The notes under the pieces are model-generated. The model searched no databases. It had not been told where the DNA came from and saw only the letters and a list, made by a program, of their open reading frames with translations. The position numbers and the translations under genes were made by a program. A stretch of 64,000 nt of DNA. It comes from Coxiellaceae bacterium (GTDB lineage Bacteria > Pseudomonadota > Gammaproteobacteria > Coxiellales > Coxiellaceae). Positions 26,328-36,245 of this stretch are shown piece after piece (position 1 is the stretch's first letter; each line of letters starts with the position of its first letter). The stretch is from assembly GCA_029210045.1 (NCBI GenBank), contig JARGNX010000001.1:110863-174862 (forward strand), written 5' to 3'.

Positions 26328-29021
26328 TTACTTAAATTCGACAGTAGAAGCTGCATCAACTTCCTCAACATGGCGTGGCGCCCGGGCAGGGCTTGAGGGC
26401 GGATGTGAAAATAGACCAGCATGGGTGGCTGTAGGAGGATGGCTAGTGCGTTCAGCGCCGACGACAGATAAGACAGGGTTATCGACCAATAGCCTGTGTT
26501 TAATAATGCACTCAACCTGTGCAGGATAGTCTGTTGGTGGTTCAGCCATTATCGTTTGTAGGTAGGTGTCGACATCGCCTACGCAGTAGGTTAATAGTCT
26601 TTGTGTGCATGTTAGAAAAACATTAGGGGTTGAGGTGCTGCTTTTGCTTGCAGAATCCAATAGAACCAGCACATGGTGCAGCCTATGCCCTAATGGTTCG
26701 CCATTGGTAGCTATATTTTTGATATTTTGAAGTAATGGGACCGCCAGTGCGGTGAATTCGTCAACTAATATCGTATGCATTACACTTTCTAGGTCAGCAG
26801 CATGGTCATGACCTGAGGTGGTTAGTGCGGTAAGATAATCTTGTAGAGGTTGTATGAAGTTAATTATTGTATTGCGACTCGTTGAGTTGTGTACTGCGAT
26901 TTGAAGTGCAGTGGTTGCATCGTCAGGAAGTATGCTTTTTCTTTTTTCTTTTATTTTATGTGAGGCGAAGGTGTTTGAGGCTTTGTCATGGGCTGCACGA
27001 CAGGCTTGCGCGCGTTCAAGTCCAGGGATAAGTCGTTCAAATGCTTCGCCGCCGCGCGGTTTTGGATAGCCGCCATTATCGAGCACTGTTTTAATGGCAC
27101 CGGCATTAATGCCATATTCACTTTGGCGAAGTGTGTTGAGTTCGGCTAGCATGGCTTTTAGGTCGTCGGTGGCAATAGCTTCGCCTCTGGACATTTTTTT
27201 TGATAGGGCTGACAGGGTTGCTGTAACTACGTACTGTCGATCATTGGCGCTTTTGCATCCCGAACTGGAATATAAGCCTATATTGCTTGCTACAATTTGG
27301 ATTAACGCTTGTATTACACCATTCGCTTCATCGTTGATCCATGAGGTGGAGTCTTTCGTCAATGATCGAGGTTTGTCTCTTGTGTGTAGCTCACGTAATT
27401 GCTGGATTACAAACATGGCTTGTTTAGCATAATGCAGGGATCTTTGTGCTTCGCTGCTGTCGGCGGGGAGTGGCCCTTTAATGCTGGCTTTTATTGCCTC
27501 TTTGTCGACGTTGGTTTTTATTTTATCTGCCAGCGCATTGGCCTTAGCGTGTACAGCGGTTTCAGCTTGCTTAATTTTTTCTCGTTGATCTGCTAGGTTT
27601 GCTAGGCTTGTCGATAGTTGTTCTTCTGTAGGTCTAATGGCATTGTGTTCATTATGCTGCCTTACTAATTTGGCATGTTCGCTAATTGAGGTTATATATT
27701 TTCTAGCTCTGTCGGCTAGGATATCTTTATCGCGTAAATATGATTCGTAAAACACACTTGTGCTTCTGCCGTCATGTAAGCTAGCAAAAAGCGGGGGCTT
27801 GTCCCTTTCCATTGCATCAACTTTACCTAAAAATTGTTCATACAGTGCTATCATCGCCATGCTGTTCACACCCGTTTGGTGTTTATGCTGATGATCGCGA
27901 TACTCGTTGACGCCGTAATCAGAGTAAATCATTTGAGGCGTGGCGTAAGCGGCGACACGCGTGTCAAAAAATTGAAATTTTTGACCGTTTACTCTACCGA
28001 TGGTTTGAGAAACAGTAAGTAGATGGACATATACGTGTGGCGTCTCACTATCACCACCTAAAGCGGCGTGATGAGTGATTAACCTTTGCATATTGGTGTA
28101 GCTGCTTAATGCCAAGGTATGTTTGTCTTCGTCGCACAAGGGGCGAGCAACACCGTAATGTATTGCTGGTGATAGGCTGCCGTGTTGTTCACCGGTATGG
28201 ATAACGCTGACTACAGGTTTGCCTGCAGGATCAAGTGTGGCGCTTGCTTCGCTTGTGGCGGCGTAATTAGGTACTTCGTCTTGGTGGTTATGAGCCGTTG
28301 CTGTTACAGTAGGCGTGCCATCTCTGAAATACCAGCGCCGAAATGTTTGTATGTGCATGTTAGTGCCGGCTGTTTTAAACAGGACATGTGGGATAACCAT
28401 GCCTTCAGAGACATGTATAGCAACGAGGTCTCTATTGGCGCGCTCACTGCGATGATCTTGCATCCAATGGCTTATTAATTTCGGCAATTCTTCAAGTTTG
28501 AACCCTGCGCTTTTGTGTAGCAGTGTTGCTATTAGGTTGAAGAAGTGTTGATAAATTATGTTTGCACGTTTAATCTTGTCTTTTTCAGGAATACGCAGCG
28601 CTCGAAGATTGAGCCGTTGTTGTTGGTATTGCTGGTATAGGCGGTTAATGATTGTTGAAGCGGTAGCATCTCCTGGGGGGATTTTCTCATTTGCCACGGC
28701 ATATAGATTGGCCAGCCCTAAGTCCAACACATTATCGGCGACCTCGCTTTCTGCGCGCTTGGTATCGTCGGTTAAATTGACTTCTACGCCAAAGGGGTGC
28801 TCTTGAAATAGAGCATGTAAATCAGCGGCTGGTATTGTATCTTCTGGGATTGATGAAAGGATGCTGTCATAGTCTGCTGGAGTAAGCGTTATGCGTAATA
28901 AGCCGTCAGTAACAAACTCTCCTGTGTGTGCACGTTGTTGAATTAATTGTATTAATGTGGACTGCAGGCGCGCTTGTTTTACTTTTAGTTCGGCTATCGG
29001 GTCTCTCATTTCAACACTCAT
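26328..29021 (-). CDS. Large orphan protein (~897 aa)
   Basis: No recognised family. The start is placed at ATG 29021 (MSVEMRDPIAELKVKQ) because the upstream 60 codons of open frame are compositionally unlike the rest; a second ATG (MRDP) 12 nt further is possible. Residues about 190-420 contain strand-rich sequence with VIPHVLFKTAG, YVHLLTVSQTIG and KFQFFDTRV; about 430-620 is a helical, charged region with coiled-coil tendency (LANLADQREKIKQAETAVHA); the rest is helical and ends in a Pro/Ser/His-rich tail. It resembles a secreted effector by size and build only. The 3' flank up to 26163 shows no other gene. Confidence 0.7.
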   Translation of the reverse strand: MSVEMRDPIAELKVKQARLQSTLIQLIQQRAHTGEFVTDGLLRITLTPADYDSILSSIPEDTIPAADLHALFQEHPFGVEVNLTDDTKRAESEVADNVLDLGLANLYAVANEKIPPGDATASTIINRLYQQYQQQRLNLRALRIPEKDKIKRANIIYQHFFNLIATLLHKSAGFKLEELPKLISHWMQDHRSERANRDLVAIHVSEGMVIPHVLFKTAGTNMHIQTFRRWYFRDGTPTVTATAHNHQDEVPNYAATSEASATLDPAGKPVVSVIHTGEQHGSLSPAIHYGVARPLCDEDKHTLALSSYTNMQRLITHHAALGGDSETPHVYVHLLTVSQTIGRVNGQKFQFFDTRVAAYATPQMIYSDYGVNEYRDHQHKHQTGVNSMAMIALYEQFLGKVDAMERDKPPLFASLHDGRSTSVFYESYLRDKDILADRARKYITSISEHAKLVRQHNEHNAIRPTEEQLSTSLANLADQREKIKQAETAVHAKANALADKIKTNVDKEAIKASIKGPLPADSSEAQRSLHYAKQAMFVIQQLRELHTRDKPRSLTKDSTSWINDEANGVIQALIQIVASNIGLYSSSGCKSANDRQYVVTATLSALSKKMSRGEAIATDDLKAMLAELNTLRQSEYGINAGAIKTVLDNGGYPKPRGGEAFERLIPGLERAQACRAAHDKASNTFASHKIKEKRKSILPDDATTALQIAVHNSTSRNTIINFIQPLQDYLTALTTSGHDHAADLESVMHTILVDEFTALAVPLLQNIKNIATNGEPLGHRLHHVLVLLDSASKSSTSTPNVFLTCTQRLLTYCVGDVDTYLQTIMAEPPTDYPAQVECIIKHRLLVDNPVLSVVGAERTSHPPTATHAGLFSHPPSSPARAPRHVEEVDAASTVEFK

Positions 29022-29220
29022 TACTTTTATCTTTATATTGCTGTAACTATATACCTTGAACCATAGTGTAAGGTCAAGTGAGTGTGTGGGTAAGGTTGTA
29101 CTTTGTTTCCTTAACTGAGGCTTAAAGTGGGGTAGTGACTTTGAAATTATCTTGGAATCAATTATTCTGCGTATTAATAAAGATGATATATTAAACAGCA
29201 AAGCTCGGGAGTGTATGGGT

Positions 29221-29793
29221 GTGAATAAAAAAGCAGTACTGGCAGGAGTTTCTGTGGCATTTGTAATGAATGTGGTGGGATCATTGTATAGCCATGCTTT
29301 ACTCGAAGTCAGTGAGGGTGATGCGCTTACGCTGGCCGGGATCGCAGCTGCACGACAAGCCGGTGTGACTTTTGGTGCTTATGCGCTAGCGACACTTGCA
29401 ACGTGTTGCTGTTGTGTTTTGTTTAATTCAATTAATTCTGAAGAACCGCCGGGTATGGGTATGCGACAGTCGTTTGCTTTAGGCTATCTGCCTTTAGCGG
29501 CTGCATCAGTACTCGCCAGTTTTGCTTTGAATGCTTTATGTGATAAAGAAAACCAGCTTGCCCGTGAGTTTAACCCATTGTTGCCGTTGGGCGTATTGTT
29601 GTTAGCTGGGGGAGGTTATAAGGCCTATACGGCGATTAAGGAGCTGAGAGCTTCGTGTGCAAGATCGGCTTCGACCGCTGTATCAGAAGCAAAAGCAGTG
29701 CCAGAGGCAAAGACGGTTCCTGAGGCTAAGCTAGCAGTACCAGCAGCTACATCTCCCGAAGCGCCAGGAGATGATGTGGCTTATTCTGTTTGA
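29221..29793 (+). CDS. Orphan membrane protein with PEAK-type repeats
   Basis: A 190-aa protein with about four hydrophobic segments (residues 4-22, 35-60, 80-100 and 118-135 approximately) and a tail with three repeats around VPEAK, ending SPEAPGDDVAYSV. The start is placed at GTG 29221 because GGGAG lies 7 nt ahead; ATG 29215 is too close to that site and the longest frame begins with a TTG at 29152. It is divergent from the large orphan gene and ends at a hairpin shared with valS. Function is unknown. Confidence 0.6.
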   Translation: MNKKAVLAGVSVAFVMNVVGSLYSHALLEVSEGDALTLAGIAAARQAGVTFGAYALATLATCCCCVLFNSINSEEPPGMGMRQSFALGYLPLAAASVLASFALNALCDKENQLAREFNPLLPLGVLLLAGGGYKAYTAIKELRASCARSASTAVSEAKAVPEAKTVPEAKLAVPAATSPEAPGDDVAYSV

Positions 29794-29801
29794 GCTTTTT
29801 T

Positions 29802-29830
29802 GTCATGCCGGACTTGATCCGGCATCTAGG
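29802..29830. terminator. REP-like hairpin between convergent genes, likely bidirectional terminator
   Basis: ATGCCGGA (29805-29812) and TCCGGCAT (29818-29825) form a perfect 8-bp stem with a 5-nt loop, preceded by gtc and followed by ctagg, as in the REP-like family of this window. On the minus strand the valS side reads into AAAAAGCTCAAAC, and on the plus side a T6 run (gagcttttttgtc) precedes the stem. Position between convergent ends favours termination. Confidence 0.6.
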
Positions 29831-29836
29831 CTCATC

Positions 29837-32602
29837 TTACAGTGCGCTGATTTTCTCTACTTGCTCATGAACGTGTGTTAAATCTTTTTCGGCTTGTGCT
29901 AGACGTTCGCGTTCTTTTTCGACAACAGCGGCTGGGGCTTTTTCGGTGTAGTTAGCATTATTCAGCTTATTACTGTATTTGGTAATGTCTTTATTGAGTT
30001 TGTCGATTTCTTTCTGTAAGCGTTTAAGTTCATCGTCCTTATCAATCAGGTTGGCTAGTGGGATATGCAGCTCCATATCGCCAATTCGACTGGAGGCGCT
30101 GGCGGGTATTTCTTTATCTGATTGAGATATAGAGGCCACACGTGCTAGTGAGCAAATTAAATCGTGGCAGTGCTCAAGGCAATGACAATCGTCGTTGCTG
30201 CAGTGTTTACAAATGATATCGATCTGTTTGCTTGGTGCCACATTCATTTCGCCGCGCACGTTGCGAATGGCTGTGATTAATTGCTTTAGCCAGTTTATGT
30301 TTTTTTCTGCAGCGATATCAATCAGTGATTCATCGACTTGTGGAAAAGGTTGTATCATGATGCTATCGCCGTTAATTCCTAGCAGGTCTTTCAGCTGTTG
30401 CCAAATAGCTTCAGTAATAAATGGCATTATGGGGTGGGCGAGACGCATGACTTGTTCCAGTATGCTAACTAATGTATGTCGTGTAGCATTTTTAGCGGCT
30501 TCAGTGGCGTTATCATCATATAAAGTGACTTTGGCCATCTCAACATACCAGTCGCAATATTCATTCCAAATAAATTCATAAATCGTATTGGCAACGCGAT
30601 CAAAGCGGTATTCGGTAATCGCTTTTTCCAGTTTGTTGATGGTGTGCTGCATTTCACTGATAATCCAGCGGTCTGCTAATGATAAGTCGTCGTGTGATGC
30701 TTCATGTAAGCTGTGGCCTTCAATGTTCATCATAACAAAGCGTGAGGCGTTCCAAATTTTATTACAAAAATTTCGGTAACCTTCAACGCGGCCCATATCA
30801 AAGCTGATATTGCGGCCCGTATTGGCTAGTGCGCAGTATGTAAAGCGTAATGCATCTGTGCCATATGCAGCAATGCCTTCGGGGAATTCTTTGCGCGTTT
30901 GCTTTTTGATTTTTTCAATCATTTGCGGTTGCATCATGGCCGCGGTGCGTTTTTCTAATAGCGGGTCAAGTTCAATGCCGTTGATAACATCCAGCGGATC
31001 AAGCACATTACCTTTTGATTTCGACATCTTATGGCCGTGGCTATCGCGTATTAATCCGGTGATATACACTTGTTTAAACGGAACCTTGCCCATAAAGTGC
31101 ATGCCCATCATTACCATGCGTGCTACCCAGAAAAAAATGATATCGAAGCCGGTGACTAATACAGAGGTGGGGTAGAAAGTCTCGAGTTCGGGTGTTTTTT
31201 CGGGCCAGCCTAAAGTGGCAAATGGCCATAACGAGGCTGAGAACCAGGTGTCTAATACGTCCTCATCTTGGGTTAGCGTTACCTCATCAGTAATTTTGTA
31301 TTTACTGCGGACGTCAGCTTCATCAAGGCCGACATATACTTCGCCTTCGTCATCATACCAAGCTGGAATACGATGCCCCCACCACAGTTGCCGACTAATG
31401 CACCAGTCTTGAATATTCTCCAGCCATTGCAAATAAGTTTTACCCCAGTTTTCAGGAATAAATTGAAGCTCACCATTTTTTACAGCATCAATAGCGGGCT
31501 GTACCATCTCGGTGGCTTTTACATACCATTGATCGGTTAATAATGGTTCGATGACGACATCGGAGCGATCACCATACGGTACTTGCAGGGTATGGTTATC
31601 GATTTTTTCCATTAAGTCTAAAGCTTCAAGATCGGCGACGACTTTTTTACGCGCCGCAAAACGTTCCAGTCCACGATAAGCTTCAGGCACATCATCATTT
31701 AAGTGTGCGTCGATGGTCATGATATTAATGAGCGGTAATTGGTGACGTTTACCCACTTCGTAATCATTAAAATCATGCGCCGGTGTGATTTTCACACAGC
31801 CGGAACCAAATTCTGGATCAACGTATTCATCAGCGATGATGGGAATTTCACGCTCGGTTAGCGGAAGCTTAATCGTTTCACCGATCAAGTTTTGATAGCG
31901 TTCATCATGGGGATGTACCGCCACAGCGCTATCGCCCAACATAGTTTCAGGTCGTGTCGTGGCAACAATTAAATGACCAGAACCATTACTTAGTGGGTAT
32001 TTTATATGCCACATATGGCCTTGGCTTTCTTTGTTGATCACCTCAAGATCAGAAATGGCGGTATGAAATTTTGGATCCCAATTGACTAAGCGTTTGCCGC
32101 GGTAAATCAAACCTTGCTCGTGCAGTTTCACAAAGGTATTTTTTACGGCGTCACATAAGCCGTCATCCATACTGAAACGTTCGCGTGACCAATCAGCTGA
32201 TGTGCCGAGGGTGCGCATTTGATTGGTGATTGTGCCGCCGGACTGCTCTTTCCATTGCCATACTTTATCAATAAATTTTTCTCGACCGAGGTCATGGCGA
32301 CTGATATTGCTGGCGGCGAGTTGGCGTTCGACTACCATCTGAGTGGCGATGCCTGCATGGTCGGTGCCGACCTGCCATAAGGTGTTATCACCTTTCATGC
32401 GGTGATAGCGAACCAAGATATCCATTAACGTTTGTTGAAAGCCGTGCCCCATGTGCAAGCTGCCGGTAACATTGGGCGGCGGTAAGATAACACAATAGGG
32501 GTTACCTTGACCGGATGGTTGGCTGTAGTTGTGTTGCTGCCATACGTCACTCCAGTGAGATTCGATTGCACTTGGCTCGTAGGTCTTTGCTAATGGTTCC
32601 AT
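29837..32602 (-). CDS. valS: Valyl-tRNA synthetase
   Basis: A class I aminoacyl-tRNA synthetase of 921 aa that charges tRNA-Val and edits misactivated threonine. The HIGH motif reads HMGH at residues 50-53 ([15 protein letters not shown]), the KMSKS motif reads [12 protein letters not shown] in the second half of the catalytic domain, and the editing domain contains [17 protein letters not shown]. The anticodon-binding helical domain and the C-terminal coiled coil ([18 protein letters not shown]) complete the family layout. It lies 8 nt after holC, the usual holC-valS pairing. Confidence 0.97.
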   Translation of the reverse strand: MEPLAKTYEPSAIESHWSDVWQQHNYSQPSGQGNPYCVILPPPNVTGSLHMGHGFQQTLMDILVRYHRMKGDNTLWQVGTDHAGIATQMVVERQLAASNISRHDLGREKFIDKVWQWKEQSGGTITNQMRTLGTSADWSRERFSMDDGLCDAVKNTFVKLHEQGLIYRGKRLVNWDPKFHTAISDLEVINKESQGHMWHIKYPLSNGSGHLIVATTRPETMLGDSAVAVHPHDERYQNLIGETIKLPLTEREIPIIADEYVDPEFGSGCVKITPAHDFNDYEVGKRHQLPLINIMTIDAHLNDDVPEAYRGLERFAARKKVVADLEALDLMEKIDNHTLQVPYGDRSDVVIEPLLTDQWYVKATEMVQPAIDAVKNGELQFIPENWGKTYLQWLENIQDWCISRQLWWGHRIPAWYDDEGEVYVGLDEADVRSKYKITDEVTLTQDEDVLDTWFSASLWPFATLGWPEKTPELETFYPTSVLVTGFDIIFFWVARMVMMGMHFMGKVPFKQVYITGLIRDSHGHKMSKSKGNVLDPLDVINGIELDPLLEKRTAAMMQPQMIEKIKKQTRKEFPEGIAAYGTDALRFTYCALANTGRNISFDMGRVEGYRNFCNKIWNASRFVMMNIEGHSLHEASHDDLSLADRWIISEMQHTINKLEKAITEYRFDRVANTIYEFIWNEYCDWYVEMAKVTLYDDNATEAAKNATRHTLVSILEQVMRLAHPIMPFITEAIWQQLKDLLGINGDSIMIQPFPQVDESLIDIAAEKNINWLKQLITAIRNVRGEMNVAPSKQIDIICKHCSNDDCHCLEHCHDLICSLARVASISQSDKEIPASASSRIGDMELHIPLANLIDKDDELKRLQKEIDKLNKDITKYSNKLNNANYTEKAPAAVVEKERERLAQAEKDLTHVHEQVEKISAL

Positions 32603-32610
32603 AAAATGTT

Positions 32611-33033
32611 CTATACCGTTATGTTATGTGTTTTCACTTGCCATCCTAGCGCTTGCATTTTTTTGTACAGTTGGCGGCTTTGCTGTTTGTGATCCGCTCG
32701 ATCAAATACGCACTGTAAAATCCGTTGGTAGTGGGTATTATCGTCATTTAGTTCTGGTGACAAATTAAGCAACAAATCGGCTGATTTATCAAGTGTGTTT
32801 AATGTTCTTATGTTTATTTGTTGCGGTTGTTGCTTATTTATATGGTGAGGCAAGAAACTCTCTGGCGGTGCCTGCCAGAGCATGTTGTCGATTTGCTTCG
32901 CTTGTTCAGCAGATTCGGTCGTTATATCCAGGTTGTGAACTTGGTTAAAGGCCTTTTGGCACAGGGAGTACAGAAACATCCTGCAGCTTTCGCCACCCTC
33001 GGTGTTTAAAATATAGAAATCGATTTGTTGCAT
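32611..33033 (-). CDS. holC: DNA polymerase III chi subunit
   Basis: A 140-aa protein of the chi family. It bridges the polymerase III clamp loader, through psi, with single-stranded DNA-binding protein. The N-terminus [14 protein letters not shown] and the central [21 protein letters not shown] (family: LWxFxxxSFIPH) are diagnostic, and the C-terminus GWQVKTHNI matches the final strand. It is upstream of valS with an 8-bp gap, which supports the call. holD is also in this window. Confidence 0.92.
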   Translation of the reverse strand: MQQIDFYILNTEGGESCRMFLYSLCQKAFNQVHNLDITTESAEQAKQIDNMLWQAPPESFLPHHINKQQPQQINIRTLNTLDKSADLLLNLSPELNDDNTHYQRILQCVFDRADHKQQSRQLYKKMQALGWQVKTHNITV

Positions 33034-33097
33034 GATATTGTCATTCTATTACAATGGAGTCAGTCGCCTATTTTTCCATAAGAATCGCGAGTTGTCA

Positions 33098-34216
33098 GTG
33101 ATAATTTTTCGTTATTTGTGTAAAGAAGTGTTGGGTAGCCTGTTGGCTACCACTTTAGTGTTCCTGGTTATCCTGATTATGAATCAGTTTGTTCACTATC
33201 TGAACGATGCGGCCAGTGGGCAAATTACCATGACAGCGGTAATGCAAGTAATGGCGTTGCAAGTGCCATTATTATTGGGATTCCTTTTACCTTTAGGTTT
33301 ATTTATTGGCGTCATCATGGCGTTTGGGCGGTTGTACGTCGATCATGAAATGACCGTTATGACTGCTTGTGGCATTAGTCGCTTACAACTATTGATGATG
33401 GCTATGATATTCGCCACCGGGATCGCCATTGTGGTAGCGGTGTTGATGCTGTGGGCAGAACCAAAAGTGCAGTGGTATCGCACGCAGGTATTAGAGCGAG
33501 CGTTGGCTACGGCTTCTTTAGAAAAAATGTTGCCAGGACGTTTTCAGTCGATAGGTAAAAAAGGTGATTGGACATTCTATGCCGCAAAAGTGGGTAATAA
33601 CCATAAAGTGATGACTGATGTATTTATGGCAAATAAAACAAAGAGTGCTGATAGTGATAACAACTGGGACTTGGTGACAGCTGATGAAGCCTATGAAGAA
33701 AAAAACAGTAAAACTGGCGATATGTTTTTAGTGTTTAATAAAGGTTATCGCAGCATTGGTACACCAGGCCAAAATGATTATCAAATCGTTCGTTATGATA
33801 AATACGGTTTGCGCATTACACATGCTAAACCATCCGCAGGAAGTGATGTTAAATACATGTCGACCAGTCACTTGCGTCATATGCCAGCAGGTGATAAAGA
33901 TGCCGCAGCAGAGCTGCAATGGCGTTTAGCCATGCCGATATCTGTTTGGCTGTTCGCATTAATGGCTGTGCCACTCAGTTATACTAAGCCGCGCCATGGC
34001 CGCTATGTGCAATTGATCCCTGCGATTTTAATTTACATCATTTACGCCGATTTAATGTTCGTGGGTCGAGCGTGGATTGAGCAAGGCACGGTCAGTACAT
34101 TGCTAGGTTTGTGGTGGTTGCACGGCTTAATGCTATTGCTGGGGATTGGCTTAGTGTGGCGGTTTATTTATGGGCATAGGCAATGGATGCCAAGCTGGCT
34201 TAAGGTGGGCGGATGA
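33098..34216 (+). CDS. lptF: LPS export permease LptF
   Basis: One half of the LptFG inner-membrane permease, which with the LptB ATPase lifts lipopolysaccharide onto the Lpt bridge. The start is placed at GTG 33098 because family members begin MIIFRYLxxE; the open frame runs further upstream into the holC promoter region without homology. Helices 1-3 are followed by a periplasmic jellyroll (LPGRFQSIGKKGDWTFYAAK) and helices 4-6 (AELQWRLAMPISVWLFALMA), giving 372 aa. It overlaps lptG by 4 nt. Confidence 0.93.
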   Translation: MIIFRYLCKEVLGSLLATTLVFLVILIMNQFVHYLNDAASGQITMTAVMQVMALQVPLLLGFLLPLGLFIGVIMAFGRLYVDHEMTVMTACGISRLQLLMMAMIFATGIAIVVAVLMLWAEPKVQWYRTQVLERALATASLEKMLPGRFQSIGKKGDWTFYAAKVGNNHKVMTDVFMANKTKSADSDNNWDLVTADEAYEEKNSKTGDMFLVFNKGYRSIGTPGQNDYQIVRYDKYGLRITHAKPSAGSDVKYMSTSHLRHMPAGDKDAAAELQWRLAMPISVWLFALMAVPLSYTKPRHGRYVQLIPAILIYIIYADLMFVGRAWIEQGTVSTLLGLWWLHGLMLLLGIGLVWRFIYGHRQWMPSWLKVGG

Positions 34217-35277
34217 GAATACTCGATAATTACATTGCGCGAGTGGTGATCAGCTCTACCTGCATGGTGGTGTTAATTTTATTGGGTGTGGAAAGCTTTG
34301 TGCAGTTTATCGGTGAACTGGGTGATATAGGTTCGAAGAATTATGGTATGTTTCAAGCGTTGATGTATGTGCCAATGACGCTGCCAGCAGATTTATACCA
34401 GTTATTTCCAATGGCAGGATTGTTGGGTAGTTTGTTAGGTTTGGGTCGACTAGCCTCTAATAATGAGTTGGTGGTGATGCGTGCTGCCGGCGTTTCTAAA
34501 GCAAAGCTCACGTGGGCGGTGGTGCGTGCGGCATTTGTCATGATGGTATTTGTAACCATTATTGGCGAATTTATCGCGCCGTCAATGTTTAACTTTGCCG
34601 AACGCTTTAAATCATCAGCGATGGGTAATGTGGTAGGTTATACAGCACTGCAACACATTTGGATGAAGCAAGACAGTCGCTTTGTGCATATCGATCAAGT
34701 GGATAACCCAAAACGCATCAGTGGGGTTACTCAATATGATTTTAATGATGAGCATCGCTTAAAGAAAGTGATTGTCGCTCCGCATGCTTTATTGGTTAAT
34801 GGGTTATGGCATTTGATTAAACCTGCAGTAACCACCATCGGTGCTGATAAAGTGACAACCAAGCATTTAAAAAAATTAGATCTGAATTTAAATTTTGATC
34901 CGAAATTAGTTGAGATGAGTCGTCAAGACCCCAGTGAATCTTCAATTGTTAAGCTATTTGAAAATATTCGTTATCGTCATAGCTATGGCTTAAATAGCGA
35001 TCAATACGCCTTTGCATTTTGGCAACGCCTAGTGCAGCCACTGACTACCATCGTGATGATTTGCTTGGGTGTGCCGTTTATCTTTGGCTCCTTGCGTAAT
35101 GCCACCATGGGGTATCGTATTACCATGGGAATTCTAATTGGTTTCGGTTTCTATATGCTAAACCAATTTTTTGGACCGTTTAGTTTGGTGTATCAATTTC
35201 CACCGTGGTTGGCGGCGATGTTGCCGACAATGATCTTTGCTATAGCAGGTTGGTTCATGATGCGCAAGGCTATCTGA
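34213..35277 (+). CDS. lptG: LPS export permease LptG
   Basis: The second permease half of the LptB2FG transporter, 354 aa. It begins MRILDNYIARVVISST, a family signature, and carries PMAGLLGSLLGLGRLASNNELVVMRAAG in the first helix bundle, a periplasmic domain (about 130-265), and the second helix bundle starting FAFWQRLVQPLTT. The start overlaps lptF (ATGA), so the pair is coupled, and the lptB, lptA and lptC partners must be elsewhere. A long inverted-repeat element follows 2 bp after the stop. Confidence 0.95.
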   Translation: MRILDNYIARVVISSTCMVVLILLGVESFVQFIGELGDIGSKNYGMFQALMYVPMTLPADLYQLFPMAGLLGSLLGLGRLASNNELVVMRAAGVSKAKLTWAVVRAAFVMMVFVTIIGEFIAPSMFNFAERFKSSAMGNVVGYTALQHIWMKQDSRFVHIDQVDNPKRISGVTQYDFNDEHRLKKVIVAPHALLVNGLWHLIKPAVTTIGADKVTTKHLKKLDLNLNFDPKLVEMSRQDPSESSIVKLFENIRYRHSYGLNSDQYAFAFWQRLVQPLTTIVMICLGVPFIFGSLRNATMGYRITMGILIGFGFYMLNQFFGPFSLVYQFPPWLAAMLPTMIFAIAGWFMMRKAI

Positions 35278-35278
35278 C

Positions 35279-35400
35279 GCAGCTTTATCTGCGGGTAATC
35301 TCAAACGAAAAGGGGTTATAGAAAGTCGTTATTTATGCCCTATAAACGCCTTCTTTCTATAACCCCTTTTCGTTTGACCTTACCGCACAGCTAAAGCTGC
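35279..35400. repeat. 122-bp inverted-repeat element (MITE-like hairpin) after lptG
   Basis: Arms of 47-48 nt at 35279-35325 and 35353-35400 pair around a 27-nt centre. The inner 24 bp (35302-35325 with 35353-35376) are a perfect inverted repeat; the outer parts pair with a few mismatches and both ends carry gcagctttat/ataaagctgc-like sequence. It encodes no protein and could act as a terminator for lptG. The size and symmetry match a miniature inverted-repeat element or a decayed mobile element end pair. Target duplication is not evident. Confidence 0.75.
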
Positions 35401-35410
35401 TTTTATTATA

Positions 35411-35460
35411 TCTGCGGGTAATCTCAAGCGATTTGTATTTTTGATAGTTGTTATTTATGT
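35411..35460. repeat. Diverged second copy of the left arm of the 35.3-kb element
   Basis: This 50-nt stretch aligns without gaps to 35288-35337: both start tctgcgggtaatctcaa and end gttatttatg, while the middle differs. It lies 10 bp to the right of the full inverted repeat, in the same orientation as the left arm. The remaining sequence up to 35622 shows no convincing gene. Confidence 0.65.
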
Positions 35461-35622
35461 CGAGGTCATTAATTGACGGGTCTGCCCACACAATCCCCTG
35501 ATATAAACTTAGAGCTTTCATCTAATGCTGCTGTCGAGCCACTGAGTGTGTGGTGTGGTTTTAATTTTTTAGTTTGTGGAATATGCCAGGTTTTTTTTGT
35601 CACTGCATCGTATGTATTCATA

Positions 35623-36105
35623 TTAACTTACCACCACAGTTTCGGCAGCGCTGGTCGCGATGCATTGTTGGTTTTGGCTGCAGTCAATATTGAAAGCAAC
35701 CACCTGTGGGGTAAAGGTATGGTCACCACTCTGAATAATAAATTCAAGGCAATGTACGTCAGTGATCGGTGTGCCATCGGGTGGTAGGAAAGATTTATAG
35801 ATAGGTGTTGGATTAAGTTGGTAGGCGAACAGGCCATTCCTTAATGTAAAGGTGTATTGTCCTTTTAGTAGGTGGGTGTGTAGGTTGGGTGTGCTACAGT
35901 AGTCACCATTTTTAGTGCCTTCAAAATATTCTAATGAGGCAGAAGTCATGGTTACCGTTCCGTTAATGCGGCTGTCTAGGTCTTGGAAAATGATGATGCC
36001 GGCATTTGCAGCATGGCTGTCTGGTGTAACAGGCCCCAGTATGGGTTGAGCGGCGAATGATGGAGCGAATAGGCATAAGCCTAATACGAATAGTATTGAT
36101 TTCAC
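35623..36105 (-). CDS. Secreted orphan protein
   Basis: A 160-aa protein with a clear signal peptide (KSILFVLGLCLFAPSFA, cut before AQPIL). The start is placed at GTG 36105 because GAGGAGG is correctly spaced before it. The mature part is strand-rich, with four Cys residues (YCST, HCLE, DCSQNQQC), which suggests a small disulfide-bonded periplasmic or extracellular domain. Family not recognised. It is divergent from prfC and has no operon partner. The region between it and lptG is repeat-rich. Confidence 0.75.
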   Translation of the reverse strand: MKSILFVLGLCLFAPSFAAQPILGPVTPDSHAANAGIIIFQDLDSRINGTVTMTSASLEYFEGTKNGDYCSTPNLHTHLLKGQYTFTLRNGLFAYQLNPTPIYKSFLPPDGTPITDVHCLEFIIQSGDHTFTPQVVAFNIDCSQNQQCIATSAAETVVVS

Positions 36106-36245
36106 GACACACCTCCTCACTCTACTCCCACAAATATCATATACCAAACATCTAAAAAGTCCAAAAATACAATGTGTTAAATTTGACCTGCCGGTTAAAT
36201 GCTGTGCTATTTACGCCATTGGGTGGGTATGGCATACTGCGCGGC

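Noticed and set aside
26201..26515. 104-codon minus-strand frame
   Set aside because: It overlaps the 3' end of the large orphan gene in another frame, has no Shine-Dalgarno site and reads as low-complexity shadow sequence.
30195..31175. Plus-strand frames inside valS
   Set aside because: valS is certain over this stretch, and these frames show no family features or ribosome-binding sites.
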